Shown in pieces: positions 38,932 through 48,026 of a DNA stretch of 64,000 nucleotides. The number at the start of each line of letters is the position of its first letter. Within the stretch, counting starts at the first letter, position 1. The notes beneath the pieces were generated by a model. It worked only from the letters and a program-made list of their open reading frames with translations, had not been told where the DNA came from and made no database searches. A program made the translations under genes and the position numbers. The DNA is from Mesorhizobium sp. M8A.F.Ca.ET.218.01.1.1. Lineage in GTDB: Bacteria; Pseudomonadota; Alphaproteobacteria; Rhizobiales; Rhizobiaceae. The stretch lies in assembly GCF_004791165.1 (NCBI RefSeq), contig NZ_SRUZ01000008.1:63397-127396 (forward strand). Direction: 5' to 3'.

Positions 38932-40122
38932 ATGGCTGAAACCTCCGTCCGCAATTTCAACATCAACTTTGGACCTCAACACCCTGCGGCGCATGGTGTA
39001 TTGAGGTTGGTCCTTGAGCTCGACGGCGAAGTCGTCGATCGCGTCGATCCGCATATCGGCCTGCTGCATCGCGGCACGGAGAAGCTGATCGAGGCCAAGA
39101 CCTATCTGCAGGCGGTGCCTTATCTCGACCGGCTCGACTATTGCGCGCCGATGAACCAGGAACATGCCTTCGCGCTTGCCGCCGAGCGCCTGCTCGGCAT
39201 CGAGGTGCCGAGGCGCGGCCAACTGATCCGCGTGCTCTATTGCGAGATCGGCCGCATCATGTCGCACATCCTCAATGTGACGACGCAGGCGATGGACGTC
39301 GGTGCGCTGACGCCGCCGCTGTGGGGCTTCGTCGAGCGCGAAAAGCTGATGGTGTTCTATGAGCGGGCTTCAGGTTCGCGCATGCATGCGGCCTACTTCC
39401 GGCCTGGCGGCGTCCACCAGGACCTGCCGCGGCAGCTGGTCGAGGACATCGGCAAATGGATCGACCCGTTCCTGAAATCGCTCGACGATCTCGACAAGCT
39501 GCTCACCGGCAACCGCATCTTCAAGCAGCGCAATGTCGATATCGGCATCGTTTCGCTGGCCGATGCCTGGGCCTGGGGCTTTTCGGGCGTCATGGTGCGC
39601 GGCTCGGGCTCGCCGTGGGATCTGCGCAAGTCGCAGCCCTATGAATGCTATTCCGAGATGGATTTCGACATCCCGATCGGCAAGAATGGCGACTGCTTCG
39701 ACCGTTATCTCGTGCGTATGGAAGAAATGCGCCAGTCGGCGCGGATCATGCGCCAGTGCGTCGATCTTCTGCTCGGCAAGGAAAGCACCGGTCCGGTGTC
39801 GAACCTCGACGGCAAGGTGGTGCCGCCCAAGCGCCAGGCGATGAAGCGTTCGATGGAAGCGCTGATCCACCACTTCAAGCTCTACACCGAGGGCTATCGC
39901 GTGCCGGCCGGCGAGGTCTATGCGGCCGTCGAGGCGCCGAAGGGCGAGTTCGGCGTCTATCTCGTCTCCGACGGCACCAACAAGCCGTACCGCTGCAAGC
40001 TGCGCGCCCCCGGTTTCGCGCATCTGCAAGCCATGGATTTCCTGTGCCGCGGCCACATGCTGGCCGACGTCACCGCCGTTCTTGGCTCCCTCGACATCGT
40101 GTTTGGTGAGGTCGATCGCTAA
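38932..40122 (+). CDS. nuoD: NADH-quinone oxidoreductase subunit D
   Basis: A 396-residue subunit (49-kDa, NDUFS2 homologue) that forms the quinone cavity with NuoB. NFGPQHPAAHGVLRLVLELD at the N-terminus is the conserved quinone-site segment with the catalytic-region His. IGLLHRGTEKLIE, RLDYCAPMNQEHAF and the C-terminal DIVFGEVDR are typical. It starts 9 bp after nuoC and its stop directly abuts the nuoE ATG. Confidence 0.97.
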   Translation: MAETSVRNFNINFGPQHPAAHGVLRLVLELDGEVVDRVDPHIGLLHRGTEKLIEAKTYLQAVPYLDRLDYCAPMNQEHAFALAAERLLGIEVPRRGQLIRVLYCEIGRIMSHILNVTTQAMDVGALTPPLWGFVEREKLMVFYERASGSRMHAAYFRPGGVHQDLPRQLVEDIGKWIDPFLKSLDDLDKLLTGNRIFKQRNVDIGIVSLADAWAWGFSGVMVRGSGSPWDLRKSQPYECYSEMDFDIPIGKNGDCFDRYLVRMEEMRQSARIMRQCVDLLLGKESTGPVSNLDGKVVPPKRQAMKRSMEALIHHFKLYTEGYRVPAGEVYAAVEAPKGEFGVYLVSDGTNKPYRCKLRAPGFAHLQAMDFLCRGHMLADVTAVLGSLDIVFGEVDR

Positions 40123-41403
40123 ATGTCAGTCCGCCGTCTCGCAGAAGCCAGCGTCCAGCCAGCGTCCTTCGCCTTCAACAAGGCGAATGCGGCGGCGGCC
40201 AAGCAGTGGATCAAGAAATATCCGAAGGGGCGCGAACAGTCGGCGATCATCCCGCTTCTGATGATAGCGCAGGAGCAGGAAGGCTGGGTCACCAAGGCGG
40301 CGATCGAGACGATCTCGGACATGCTCGGCATGCCCCGTATCCGCGGGCTCGAGGTCGCGACCTTCTACACGCAGTACCAGCTCAATCCGGTCGGTACCCG
40401 CGCGCATATCCAGGTCTGCGGCACCACGCCGTGCATGCTGCGCGGTTCGGAAGCGCTGATGGATGTGTGCCGCTCGAAAATCCATCACGACCAGTTCCAC
40501 ACCAACGACAAGGGCACCTTGTCGTGGGAGGAGGTCGAGTGCCTCGGCGCCTGCGTCAACGCACCGATGGTCATGGTGTTCAAGGATACGTTCGAGGATC
40601 TGACGCCTGAACGGTTGGCCGAAATCATCGATCTCTATGATGCCGGCAAGGGCGCCTCGGTGGCGCCGGGACCGCAGAACGGCCGCACCGGCTCGGAGCC
40701 GGCCTCCGGTTTGACGACGCTCAAAAGCGAAAAGGCGATCCTCAAATCGACCCGCGACCGTGAAGCCCGGGAAGCAGCCAAGGCCGCCAAGGCAGCGCCC
40801 GGCGCGATCATCGCGGCGCCGGTGCCGGCACCGGCTGGCGCTCCTGTCGCGCCGTCCAATGCCAGCAAGCCGAAAACCGATGCGCCTGAGACCAGCCCGG
40901 CGCTGAAGACGCCGTCAAAGGCCAAGGTGGCGCCGGCGGCGGAAAAGGCAGCGAGCGTTTCGGCGCCGCTGCATTCGGCGGCCAACGCGAATACGGCAGC
41001 GCCTGAGGTCGAGAAGGTTGCCAAGCAGCGCAATGGGCCGACGGCCAAGGCCGAACCGGCTTCGGCCTTCAAGGCGCCGGAAGCCAAGGTGCCAGCCGCG
41101 AAGCCGGCAAAACCGTCGCTCGAGGACAAGAATCGTCCGGCCGGTATCGACAGGCCGGCCGCGGTCGACGATCTCAAGCTGATCTCCGGCGTCGGCCCGA
41201 AGATCGAGGGCATCCTGCATACGCTTGGCATCTTCACCTTCGCGCAAGTCGCGTCGTGGAAGAAGGCCGAGCGCGAATGGATCGATGGCTATCTCTCCTT
41301 CCAGGGCCGCATCGACCGCGACAACTGGGTTGCCCAAGCCAAGGCGCTCGCCAAGGGCGGCGTTGCCGAATACATCCGCGTTTTCGGCAAGAAGCCGGTC
41401 TGA
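40123..41403 (+). CDS. nuoE: NADH-quinone oxidoreductase subunit E with long C-terminal extension
   Basis: A 426-residue protein, more than twice the usual size of a 24-kDa subunit. Residues 1-180 are the normal NuoE thioredoxin-like domain with cluster N1a cysteines in VCGTTPCMLRG and ECLGACVNAPM. Residues about 185-345 are a low-complexity Ala/Pro/Lys-rich linker. Residues about 349-420 form a small domain starting LISGVGPKIEGILHTLGI, a helix-hairpin-helix-like sequence, ending YLSFQGRIDRDNWVAQAKAL. The same domain ends the extra operon gene at 42785-43480. The function of the tail is unknown. Confidence 0.95.
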   Translation: MSVRRLAEASVQPASFAFNKANAAAAKQWIKKYPKGREQSAIIPLLMIAQEQEGWVTKAAIETISDMLGMPRIRGLEVATFYTQYQLNPVGTRAHIQVCGTTPCMLRGSEALMDVCRSKIHHDQFHTNDKGTLSWEEVECLGACVNAPMVMVFKDTFEDLTPERLAEIIDLYDAGKGASVAPGPQNGRTGSEPASGLTTLKSEKAILKSTRDREAREAAKAAKAAPGAIIAAPVPAPAGAPVAPSNASKPKTDAPETSPALKTPSKAKVAPAAEKAASVSAPLHSAANANTAAPEVEKVAKQRNGPTAKAEPASAFKAPEAKVPAAKPAKPSLEDKNRPAGIDRPAAVDDLKLISGVGPKIEGILHTLGIFTFAQVASWKKAEREWIDGYLSFQGRIDRDNWVAQAKALAKGGVAEYIRVFGKKPV

Positions 41404-41413
41404 GGGACGAAAA

Positions 41414-42718
41414 ATGCTTCAGGACAAAGACCGCATCTTCACCAACATCTACGGCCTCTTCGACAAGTCGCTGGCCGGCGCCATGGCGCGCGGCGCCTGG
41501 GACAACACGCCTGGCATCGTCGCCAAGGGGCGTGAGTGGATCGTCAACGAGATGAAGGCGTCGGGCCTGCGCGGCCGTGGTGGCGCCGGCTTCCCGACGG
41601 GCCTCAAATGGTCGTTCATGCCCAAGCAGAGCGACGGCCGGCCGAGCTATCTCGTCATCAACGCCGACGAATCCGAGCCCGGCACCTGCAAGGACCGCGA
41701 CATCCTGCGCAACGATCCGCACACGCTGGTCGAGGGCGCGTTTCTGGCCGGCTTCGCCATGGGCGCGATTGCCGCCTATATCTATGTGCGCGGCGAATTC
41801 ATCCGCGAGCGCGAGGCGCTGCAGCGGGCGATCGAAGAGGCCTACGAGGCCAAGCTGATCGGCAAGAACAACACGTCGGGCTACGATTTCGAAATCTACA
41901 TGCATCACGGCGCCGGCGCCTATATCTGCGGCGAGGAAACCGCGCTGCTGGAAAGCCTCGAAGGCAAGAAGGGCCAGCCCCGGCTGAAGCCGCCATTCCC
42001 GGCCAATGTCGGCCTCTATGGCTGCCCGACCACGGTCAACAATGTCGAATCGATCGCGGTGGCGCCGACCATCCTGCGCCGGGGGGCCGCGTGGTTCTCG
42101 TCCTTCGGCCGGCCCAACAATGTCGGCACCAAGCTGTTCTGTGTCTCCGGCCACGTCAACAATCCGTGCACCGTCGAAGAGGCGATGTCGATCCCGTTCC
42201 GCGAGCTGATCGAGACGCATTGCGGCGGCATCCGCGGCGGCTGGGACAATCTGCTTGCGGTCATTCCGGGCGGCGCCTCGGTGCCGCTGGTGCCGGCCGA
42301 GCAGATCATCGACACGCCGATGGATTTCGACGCGCTGCGCGACCTCAAATCCGGCCTCGGCACCGCGGCCGTCATCGTCATGGACAAGTCGACCGATGTC
42401 GTGAAGGCGATCGCGCGGCTTTCCTACTTCTACAAGCACGAGAGCTGCGGCCAGTGCACGCCATGCCGCGAGGGCACAGGCTGGATGTGGCGGGTGATGG
42501 AGCGGCTGGTGCGCGGCGAGGCGCAGAAGCGCGAGATCGACATGCTGCTCGACGTCACCAAGCAGGTCGAGGGCCACACGATCTGTGCGCTGGGCGATGC
42601 CGCGGCCTGGCCGATCCAGGGCCTGATGCGGCATTTCCGTGGCGAGGTGGAGCGGCGCATCGACGAGTTTTCGCGCAACGCGCACCGGGCCGAACCGGTG
42701 ATGGTGGCGGCGGAATAA
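41414..42718 (+). CDS. nuoF: NADH-quinone oxidoreductase subunit F
   Basis: A 434-residue subunit (51-kDa) with the NADH and FMN sites and cluster N3. GLRGRGGAGFPTGLKWSFMP is the NADH-binding glycine motif. GAGAYICGEETALLESLEG is the FMN region, and ESCGQCTPCREGTGWM carries three of the cluster cysteines with the fourth in HTICALGDAAAWP. The ATG at 41414 has GAGGGA upstream. Confidence 0.97.
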   Translation: MLQDKDRIFTNIYGLFDKSLAGAMARGAWDNTPGIVAKGREWIVNEMKASGLRGRGGAGFPTGLKWSFMPKQSDGRPSYLVINADESEPGTCKDRDILRNDPHTLVEGAFLAGFAMGAIAAYIYVRGEFIREREALQRAIEEAYEAKLIGKNNTSGYDFEIYMHHGAGAYICGEETALLESLEGKKGQPRLKPPFPANVGLYGCPTTVNNVESIAVAPTILRRGAAWFSSFGRPNNVGTKLFCVSGHVNNPCTVEEAMSIPFRELIETHCGGIRGGWDNLLAVIPGGASVPLVPAEQIIDTPMDFDALRDLKSGLGTAAVIVMDKSTDVVKAIARLSYFYKHESCGQCTPCREGTGWMWRVMERLVRGEAQKREIDMLLDVTKQVEGHTICALGDAAAWPIQGLMRHFRGEVERRIDEFSRNAHRAEPVMVAAE

Positions 42719-42784
42719 AAAGAAACTTTTGAACTCGGGAAGAAAACGGGGCGGGGCGGACGAAGAAACGACCAGGAGAACTCT

Positions 42785-43480
42785 ATGGCGCCGTATTCGA
42801 CACCCTACTCATTGATGCCCAATTTGGAACAGATCGAGAAGATGAACCAGGACCTGACCGGGATGATGCCGAAGGAGATGGCCAGCGCCGTCAACCTTTT
42901 CGCGCATCCTGTCGCGGGTGCGGTGGCGATGTCGGCGCTTGGCATGGGGCTCGCCAATCATGCCTTCGGCGTCTGGATGGGAGCGCTTTCGGGAGCCGCC
43001 GAGGCGTCACATCGGCTCATGCAGCCGTTGATCGAGGATTTCGAGGCACGCGTCGAGCAATTCGAGGGCGCGAATTCGTCGTCCGCCAGGGCGCGGGCGA
43101 CGGCGAAGACCATGATTGCCGAGGCGCAGTCCTTCGCCCAGGAGGTCACCGATATCGCAGCCAGGGAAGCCGCTGTCATCGTGCCGACCGCGAATGCCGC
43201 TCCGGCAGCGGGTGAGGCCTCCGATGTGCTGCTGCCGGAAGATTTCAGGCAGCCCAAGGCCATGGAGAAGCCGGCGAAACCGTCCGACCTCAAGGCGATA
43301 TCGGGCGTCGGTCCGAAGCTGGAAAAGGTGCTGAACGGCCTGGGTATCTGGACCTACGCCCAGATCGCCGCATGGTCGCCGCAGGAGATCGCCTGGGTCG
43401 ACGATTATCTCTCGTTCAACGGCCGTATCGGCCGTGACGACTGGACTGCCCAGGCCGCGGCGTTGGCCGCCAAGAAGTAA
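42785..43480 (+). CDS. Accessory protein of the nuo operon sharing the NuoE C-terminal domain
   Basis: A 231-residue protein with a good AGGAG site upstream. The N-terminal part (about residues 15-110) is helical and phasin-like: QIEKMNQDLTGMMPKEMASA, then a hydrophobic HPVAGAVAMSALGMGLANHA, then a long helix. An Ala-rich linker follows. Residues about 167-231 (AISGVGPKLEKVLNGLGI ... YLSFNGRIGRDDWTAQAAAL) closely repeat the NuoE tail domain. It lies between nuoF and nuoG in the same direction, so it is probably made with complex I. A role as accessory subunit or assembly factor is an inference. Confidence 0.75.
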   Translation: MAPYSTPYSLMPNLEQIEKMNQDLTGMMPKEMASAVNLFAHPVAGAVAMSALGMGLANHAFGVWMGALSGAAEASHRLMQPLIEDFEARVEQFEGANSSSARARATAKTMIAEAQSFAQEVTDIAAREAAVIVPTANAAPAAGEASDVLLPEDFRQPKAMEKPAKPSDLKAISGVGPKLEKVLNGLGIWTYAQIAAWSPQEIAWVDDYLSFNGRIGRDDWTAQAAALAAKK

Positions 43481-43553
43481 ACGAAATGTCGGGCGCTGCT
43501 CCTGCCGCGCCCGGGAAATGAGATTGCGGGAAATCCGCAGGGGTTTGAGACGA

Positions 43554-45635
43554 ATGGCAAAGCTCAAGGTCGACGGGAAAGAAATCACTGTACCCGACCA
43601 CTACACGCTGCTGCAGGCGGCGGAAGACGCGGGCGCGGAAGTGCCGCGCTTCTGCTTCCACGAGCGGCTGTCGATCGCCGGCAACTGCCGCATGTGCCTG
43701 ATCGAGGTGAAGGGTGGGCCGCCCAAGCCGCAGGCCTCCTGCGCCATGGGCGTGCGCGACCTGCGCCCCGGCCCCAACGGCGAGCCGCCGGAAATCTTCA
43801 CCAACACGCCGATGGTCAAGAAGGCCCGGGAAGGCGTGATGGAATTCCTGCTGATCAACCACCCGCTGGATTGCCCGATCTGCGATCAGGGCGGCGAGTG
43901 CGACCTGCAGGACCAGGCGATGGCTTTCGGCGTCGATTCCTCGCGCTATCACGAGAACAAGCGCGCGGTCGAAGACAAGTATATCGGCCCGCTGGTCAAG
44001 ACGGTGATGAACCGCTGCATCCACTGCACGCGCTGCGTCCGCTTCACCACCGAGGTTGCCGGTATTTCCGAACTCGGCCTGATCGGCCGTGGCGAGGATG
44101 CCGAGATCACCACCTATCTCGAACAGGCAATGACCTCGGAGCTGCAGGGCAATGTCATCGATCTCTGCCCGGTCGGCGCGCTGACCTCCAAGCCCTTCGC
44201 CTTCCAGGCGCGGCCGTGGGAGCTGACCAAGACCGAATCCATCGACGTCATGGACGCCGTCGGCTCGGCGATCCGCGTCGATAGCCGTGGCCGGGAAGTG
44301 ATGCGCATCCTGCCGCGCGTCAACGAGGCCGTGAACGAGGAATGGATTTCCGACAAGACCCGCTTCATCTGGGACGGCCTGCGCACGCAGCGCCTCGACC
44401 GCCCCTATGTGCGCAAGGACGGCAAGCTGGTTCCGGCGAGCTGGGCCGAAGCGTTCGCATCTATCAAGGACGCGGTGTCGAAGACGACGCCTGAGAAGAT
44501 CGGCGCGATCGCAGGCGATCTCGCGGCGGTCGAGGAAATCTTTGCGTTGAAGCTCCTGATGGCTTCGCTCGGTTCGAAGAACACCGATTGCCGCCAGGAC
44601 GGCGCCGCGCTCGATCCGGCGCTCGGACGCGCCAGCTATATCTTCAACCCGACCATCGAAGGCATCGAGCAGGCCGACGCGGTGCTGATCATCGGAGCCA
44701 ATCCGCGCTTCGAGGCCTCTGTGCTCAATGCCCGCATCCGCAAGCGCTGGCGCCTCGGCAATCTGCCGGTCGGCGTCATCGGCGATGTCGGCGACACGCG
44801 CTATGACTACGAACAACTGGGCGCCGGGCCGGACTCGCTCAAGGATCTGGCGGACGGCAACGGCAAGTTCTTCCAGACGCTGAAGAAGGCGACGCATCCC
44901 CTGATCATCGTCGGCCAGGGCGCGCTGGCGCGCGCCGACGGTGCGGCCGTGCTCGGCCAGGCGGCCAGGCTCGCCGCTGCCGTGAATGCTGCTCGCGCCG
45001 ACTGGAACGGCTTTGCCGTGCTGCACAATGCGGCGGCACGCGTCGGCGGCCTCGACCTCGGCTTCGTGCCGGGCGAAGGCGGCAAGAACGTTGCCGGCAT
45101 GCTGGGCGAGACGGATGTGCTGTTCCTGCTCGGTGCCGACGAGATCGACATGAGCAAGACCGGCGGCGCCTTTGTCGTCTATGTCGGCACGCATGGCGAC
45201 GCCGGCGCGCACCGCGCCAACGTCATCCTGCCGGGGGCGGCCTATACTGAAAAGTCGGGCACGTACGTCAACACCGAGGGGCGGGTGCAGCAGACAAACC
45301 GCGCCGGCTTCGCACCGGGCGATGCGCGCGAGGATTGGGCGATATTGCGGGCGCTGTCCGACGTGCTGGGCAAGAAACTGCCGTTCGACTCGCTGCCGCA
45401 ACTGCGTGCCAAGCTCTATGGCGAATACCCGCATCTGGCGCGCATCGACCAGGTCGCAGCCGGCAACGCCGAGGATATCGCCAGCGTGGCGAAGCTCGGC
45501 GGGCGGCTGAACAAGGGCACCTTCACCTCGCCGGTCAAGGATTTCTATCTGACCAACCCGATCGCGCGGGCATCGGCCGTGATGGCGGAATGCTCGGCAC
45601 TGGCCAAGAGCGGCTTCAAGCAGGCGGCGGAATAA
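43554..45635 (+). CDS. nuoG: NADH-quinone oxidoreductase subunit G
   Basis: A 693-residue subunit (75-kDa), the size of mitochondrial-type NuoG. The N-terminal 2Fe-2S domain has FCFHERLSIAGNCRMCLIEV. LDCPICDQGGECDLQDQAMA binds the His/Cys-ligated N5 and part of N4, and MNRCIHCTRCVRF completes the 4Fe-4S sites. The rest is a molybdopterin-oxidoreductase-like domain without the extra N7 cysteines. The ATG at 43554 is preceded by a weak GGGG-like site; an upstream extension is not coding. Confidence 0.96.
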   Translation: MAKLKVDGKEITVPDHYTLLQAAEDAGAEVPRFCFHERLSIAGNCRMCLIEVKGGPPKPQASCAMGVRDLRPGPNGEPPEIFTNTPMVKKAREGVMEFLLINHPLDCPICDQGGECDLQDQAMAFGVDSSRYHENKRAVEDKYIGPLVKTVMNRCIHCTRCVRFTTEVAGISELGLIGRGEDAEITTYLEQAMTSELQGNVIDLCPVGALTSKPFAFQARPWELTKTESIDVMDAVGSAIRVDSRGREVMRILPRVNEAVNEEWISDKTRFIWDGLRTQRLDRPYVRKDGKLVPASWAEAFASIKDAVSKTTPEKIGAIAGDLAAVEEIFALKLLMASLGSKNTDCRQDGAALDPALGRASYIFNPTIEGIEQADAVLIIGANPRFEASVLNARIRKRWRLGNLPVGVIGDVGDTRYDYEQLGAGPDSLKDLADGNGKFFQTLKKATHPLIIVGQGALARADGAAVLGQAARLAAAVNAARADWNGFAVLHNAAARVGGLDLGFVPGEGGKNVAGMLGETDVLFLLGADEIDMSKTGGAFVVYVGTHGDAGAHRANVILPGAAYTEKSGTYVNTEGRVQQTNRAGFAPGDAREDWAILRALSDVLGKKLPFDSLPQLRAKLYGEYPHLARIDQVAAGNAEDIASVAKLGGRLNKGTFTSPVKDFYLTNPIARASAVMAECSALAKSGFKQAAE

Positions 45636-45637
45636 GC

Positions 45638-46681
45638 ATGGACACCTTCTTCTCCTTCTACGTGCTGCCGGCGCTGCTGATCCTTCTGAAGTCGGTCGTG
45701 CTGATCGTCGTGCTGCTGATCTTCGTCGCCTATATCCTCTACGCCGACCGCAAGATCTGGGCGGCCGTGCAGCTTCGCCGGGGCCCGAACGTCGTCGGCC
45801 CCTGGGGCACGCTGCAGGCCTTCGCCGACCTGTTGAAGTTTGTCTTCAAGGAACCGGTCATCCCGTCCGGCGCCAACAAGGGCGTCTTCCTGCTGGCGCC
45901 GCTGGTCTCGGCCGTGCTGGCGATCTCGGCCTGGGCGGTCATTCCGGTCAGCCAAGGCTGGGCGATCGCCAACGTCAATGTCGGCATCCTGTATGTCTTC
46001 GCCATCTCCTCGCTGGAGGTTTATGGCGTGATCATGGGCGGCTGGGCGTCCAACTCGAAATATCCGTTCCTCGGCGCGCTGCGTTCGGCCGCGCAGATGG
46101 TATCCTATGAAGTCTCGATCGGCTTCGTCATCGTCACCGTGCTGCTCACCGCCGGCTCGCTCAACCTCAGCGATATCGTGCTGTCGCAGCATGACGGAAT
46201 TGGCACACGGCTCGGCCTGCCCAACACGTTCCTCGACTGGAACTGGCTGGCCCTGTTCCCGATGTTCATCATCTTCTTCATCTCGGCGCTGGCCGAGACG
46301 AACCGGCCACCCTTCGATCTGGTCGAAGCCGAATCGGAACTGGTCGCCGGCCACATGGTCGAATATTCGTCGACGCCGTTCTTGCTGTTCTTCCTCGGCG
46401 AGTATGTCGCGATCGTCTTGATGTGCGCGCTGGCCACCATCCTGTTCCTCGGCGGCTGGCTGCCGCCCTTCGACTTCGCGCCCTTCACCTGGGTGCCCGG
46501 CGTCATCTGGTTCGTGCTGAAGGTCTGCTTCGTGTTCTTCGGCATTTCGATGGTGAAGGCCTTCGTGCCGCGCTACCGCTACGACCAGCTGATGCGGCTG
46601 GGCTGGAAAGTGTTCCTGCCGATCTCGCTGTTCATGGTCGTCGCCACCGCGGCCTTCCTCAAGATCACGGGGTTTGCGTGA
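45638..46681 (+). CDS. nuoH: NADH-quinone oxidoreductase subunit H
   Basis: A 347-residue membrane subunit (ND1 homologue) linking the quinone chamber with the proton channels. ADRKIWAAVQLRRGPNVVGP, SLEVYGVIMGGWASNSKYPF and NRPPFDLVEAESELVAGHMV are the conserved Arg/Glu-rich loops. About eight hydrophobic segments are visible. It starts 2 bp after nuoG and its TGA overlaps the nuoI ATG by one base. Confidence 0.97.
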   Translation: MDTFFSFYVLPALLILLKSVVLIVVLLIFVAYILYADRKIWAAVQLRRGPNVVGPWGTLQAFADLLKFVFKEPVIPSGANKGVFLLAPLVSAVLAISAWAVIPVSQGWAIANVNVGILYVFAISSLEVYGVIMGGWASNSKYPFLGALRSAAQMVSYEVSIGFVIVTVLLTAGSLNLSDIVLSQHDGIGTRLGLPNTFLDWNWLALFPMFIIFFISALAETNRPPFDLVEAESELVAGHMVEYSSTPFLLFFLGEYVAIVLMCALATILFLGGWLPPFDFAPFTWVPGVIWFVLKVCFVFFGISMVKAFVPRYRYDQLMRLGWKVFLPISLFMVVATAAFLKITGFA

Positions 46682-47172
46682 TGTCCGCTTTGTCCCAGGC
46701 CGCAAAATCGCTGCTGCTGCAGGATTTCGTCAGCGCTTTCTTCCTGTCGATGCGCCAGTTCTTCGCGCCGAAGGAGACGATCAACTATCCGCACGAGAAG
46801 GGGCCGGTCAGCCCGCGCTTCCGGGGCGAGCACGCGCTGCGCCGCTATCCCAATGGCGAGGAGCGCTGCATCGCCTGTAAATTGTGCGAGGCGATCTGCC
46901 CGGCGCAGGCCATCACCATCGAAGCCGGCCCGCGCCGCAATGACGGCACGCGCCGCACGGTGCGTTACGACATCGACATGGTGAAGTGCATCTATTGCGG
47001 CTTCTGTCAGGAAGCCTGCCCGGTCGACGCCATCGTCGAGGGGCCGAATTTCGAGTTCGCGACTGAGACGCGCGAGGAACTCTACTACGACAAGGACAGG
47101 CTGCTGGCGAATGGCGACCGGTGGGAGCGCGAACTGGCGCGCAACATCTCGCTGGACTCGCCCTATCGCTGA
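46681..47172 (+). CDS. nuoI: NADH-quinone oxidoreductase subunit I
   Basis: A 163-residue ferredoxin-like subunit (TYKY) with two 4Fe-4S clusters, N6a and N6b. CIACKLCEAICPAQAITIEA and CIYCGFCQEACPVDAIVEGP contain all eight cysteines. A short amphipathic N-terminal helix anchors it to the membrane arm. The following 232-bp gap contains two palindromic elements. Confidence 0.97.
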   Translation: MSALSQAAKSLLLQDFVSAFFLSMRQFFAPKETINYPHEKGPVSPRFRGEHALRRYPNGEERCIACKLCEAICPAQAITIEAGPRRNDGTRRTVRYDIDMVKCIYCGFCQEACPVDAIVEGPNFEFATETREELYYDKDRLLANGDRWERELARNISLDSPYR

Positions 47173-47404
47173 GATTTGACGCATGGACGGGGCGAAGGGC
47201 CTCGTCTAGAGGATGATCCCGAAAAGTTGCAGACTTTTCGGACAAGATCATCCTCCGGAAGACAAAAGTGTCGCATGTTTCTTTCGATCGGGTATTTCAA
47301 CCCGATCGGAACATGCGATAGGACAACGCGGCTTCGGTACGACGAAGCCAGAGACAACGAACAGGGCGAGTGTCCTGTTTGGACAGGAACCCGGGGGATC
47401 CCCA
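47173..47404. repeat. 232-bp nuoI-nuoJ spacer holding two palindromic elements
   Basis: The first element (47210-47254) has outer arms AGGATGATC/GATCATCCT and inner arms CCGAAAAGT/ACTTTTCGG. The second (47271-47318) has outer arms TCGCATGTT/AACATGCGA and inner arms CGATCGGGT/ACCCGATCG around ATTTCA. The rest shows no gene. All other junctions in this operon are 0-120 bp, so this spacer looks like accumulated repeat insertions. Confidence 0.75.
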
Positions 47405-48025
47405 ATGCTGAGTGGACTAGAGGCGGCCTTTTTCTACCTCTTCGCCTTTGTCGCGGTGGCATCGGCGTTCATGGTCATTTCGTCGCGCAACCCCGTGCAT
47501 TCGGTGCTGTTCCTGATCCTGACCTTCTTCAACGCCGCCGGCCTGTTCATGCTGACCGGCGCCGAGTTCCTGGCGATGATCCTGCTCGTCGTCTATGTCG
47601 GCGCGGTCATGGTGCTGTTCCTGTTCGTCGTCATGATGCTCGACGTCGACTTCGCCGAGATGAAGGAGGGAGCCCTGCAATACGCGCCGATCGGTGCGCT
47701 GGTCGGGCTGATCCTGGCGGCGGAGCTGATCGTCGTGCTGGGCGGCTACACATTCGCCCCGAAGCTCGCCGCGACGGTCGCAAAGCCCATCCCGGATCTC
47801 GCCGCGCGCTCGAACACGGCAGCGCTCGGCGACATCCTCTATACCGACTACCTCTACTACTTCCAGATTTCGGGCCTCATCCTGCTGGTTGCCATGATCG
47901 GCGCCATCGTCCTGACGCTGCGGCACAAGGAAGGGGTCAAGCGGCAGTCGATCGCCGCCCAGGTCGGCCGCACCGCGGCGACCGGCATGGAAATCCGCAA
48001 GGTCAAGTCGGGCGAAGGAGTCTGA
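47405..48025 (+). CDS. nuoJ: NADH-quinone oxidoreductase subunit J
   Basis: A 206-residue membrane subunit (ND6 homologue). Five hydrophobic segments are visible. VMVISSRNPVHSVLFLILTF and LAMILLVVYVGAVMVLFLFVV, the latter with the pi-bulge region, are conserved. The ATG at 47405 was chosen; the frame is open 192 bp further upstream, but that is the palindromic spacer. It starts after GGGGGATCCCCA-like sequence with only a weak ribosome site. Confidence 0.95.
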   Translation: MLSGLEAAFFYLFAFVAVASAFMVISSRNPVHSVLFLILTFFNAAGLFMLTGAEFLAMILLVVYVGAVMVLFLFVVMMLDVDFAEMKEGALQYAPIGALVGLILAAELIVVLGGYTFAPKLAATVAKPIPDLAARSNTAALGDILYTDYLYYFQISGLILLVAMIGAIVLTLRHKEGVKRQSIAAQVGRTAATGMEIRKVKSGEGV

Positions 48026-48026
48026 G

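Noticed and set aside
40672..41160. Repetitive Ala/Pro/Lys-rich stretch of nuoE as a tandem repeat or frameshift artefact
   Set aside because: No exact repeat unit is visible and the frame stays open into a conserved domain that recurs in a second gene, so it is a linker.
43416..45434. 672-codon minus-strand frame opposite nuoG
   Set aside because: Shadow of nuoG, which shows all expected Fe-S motifs.
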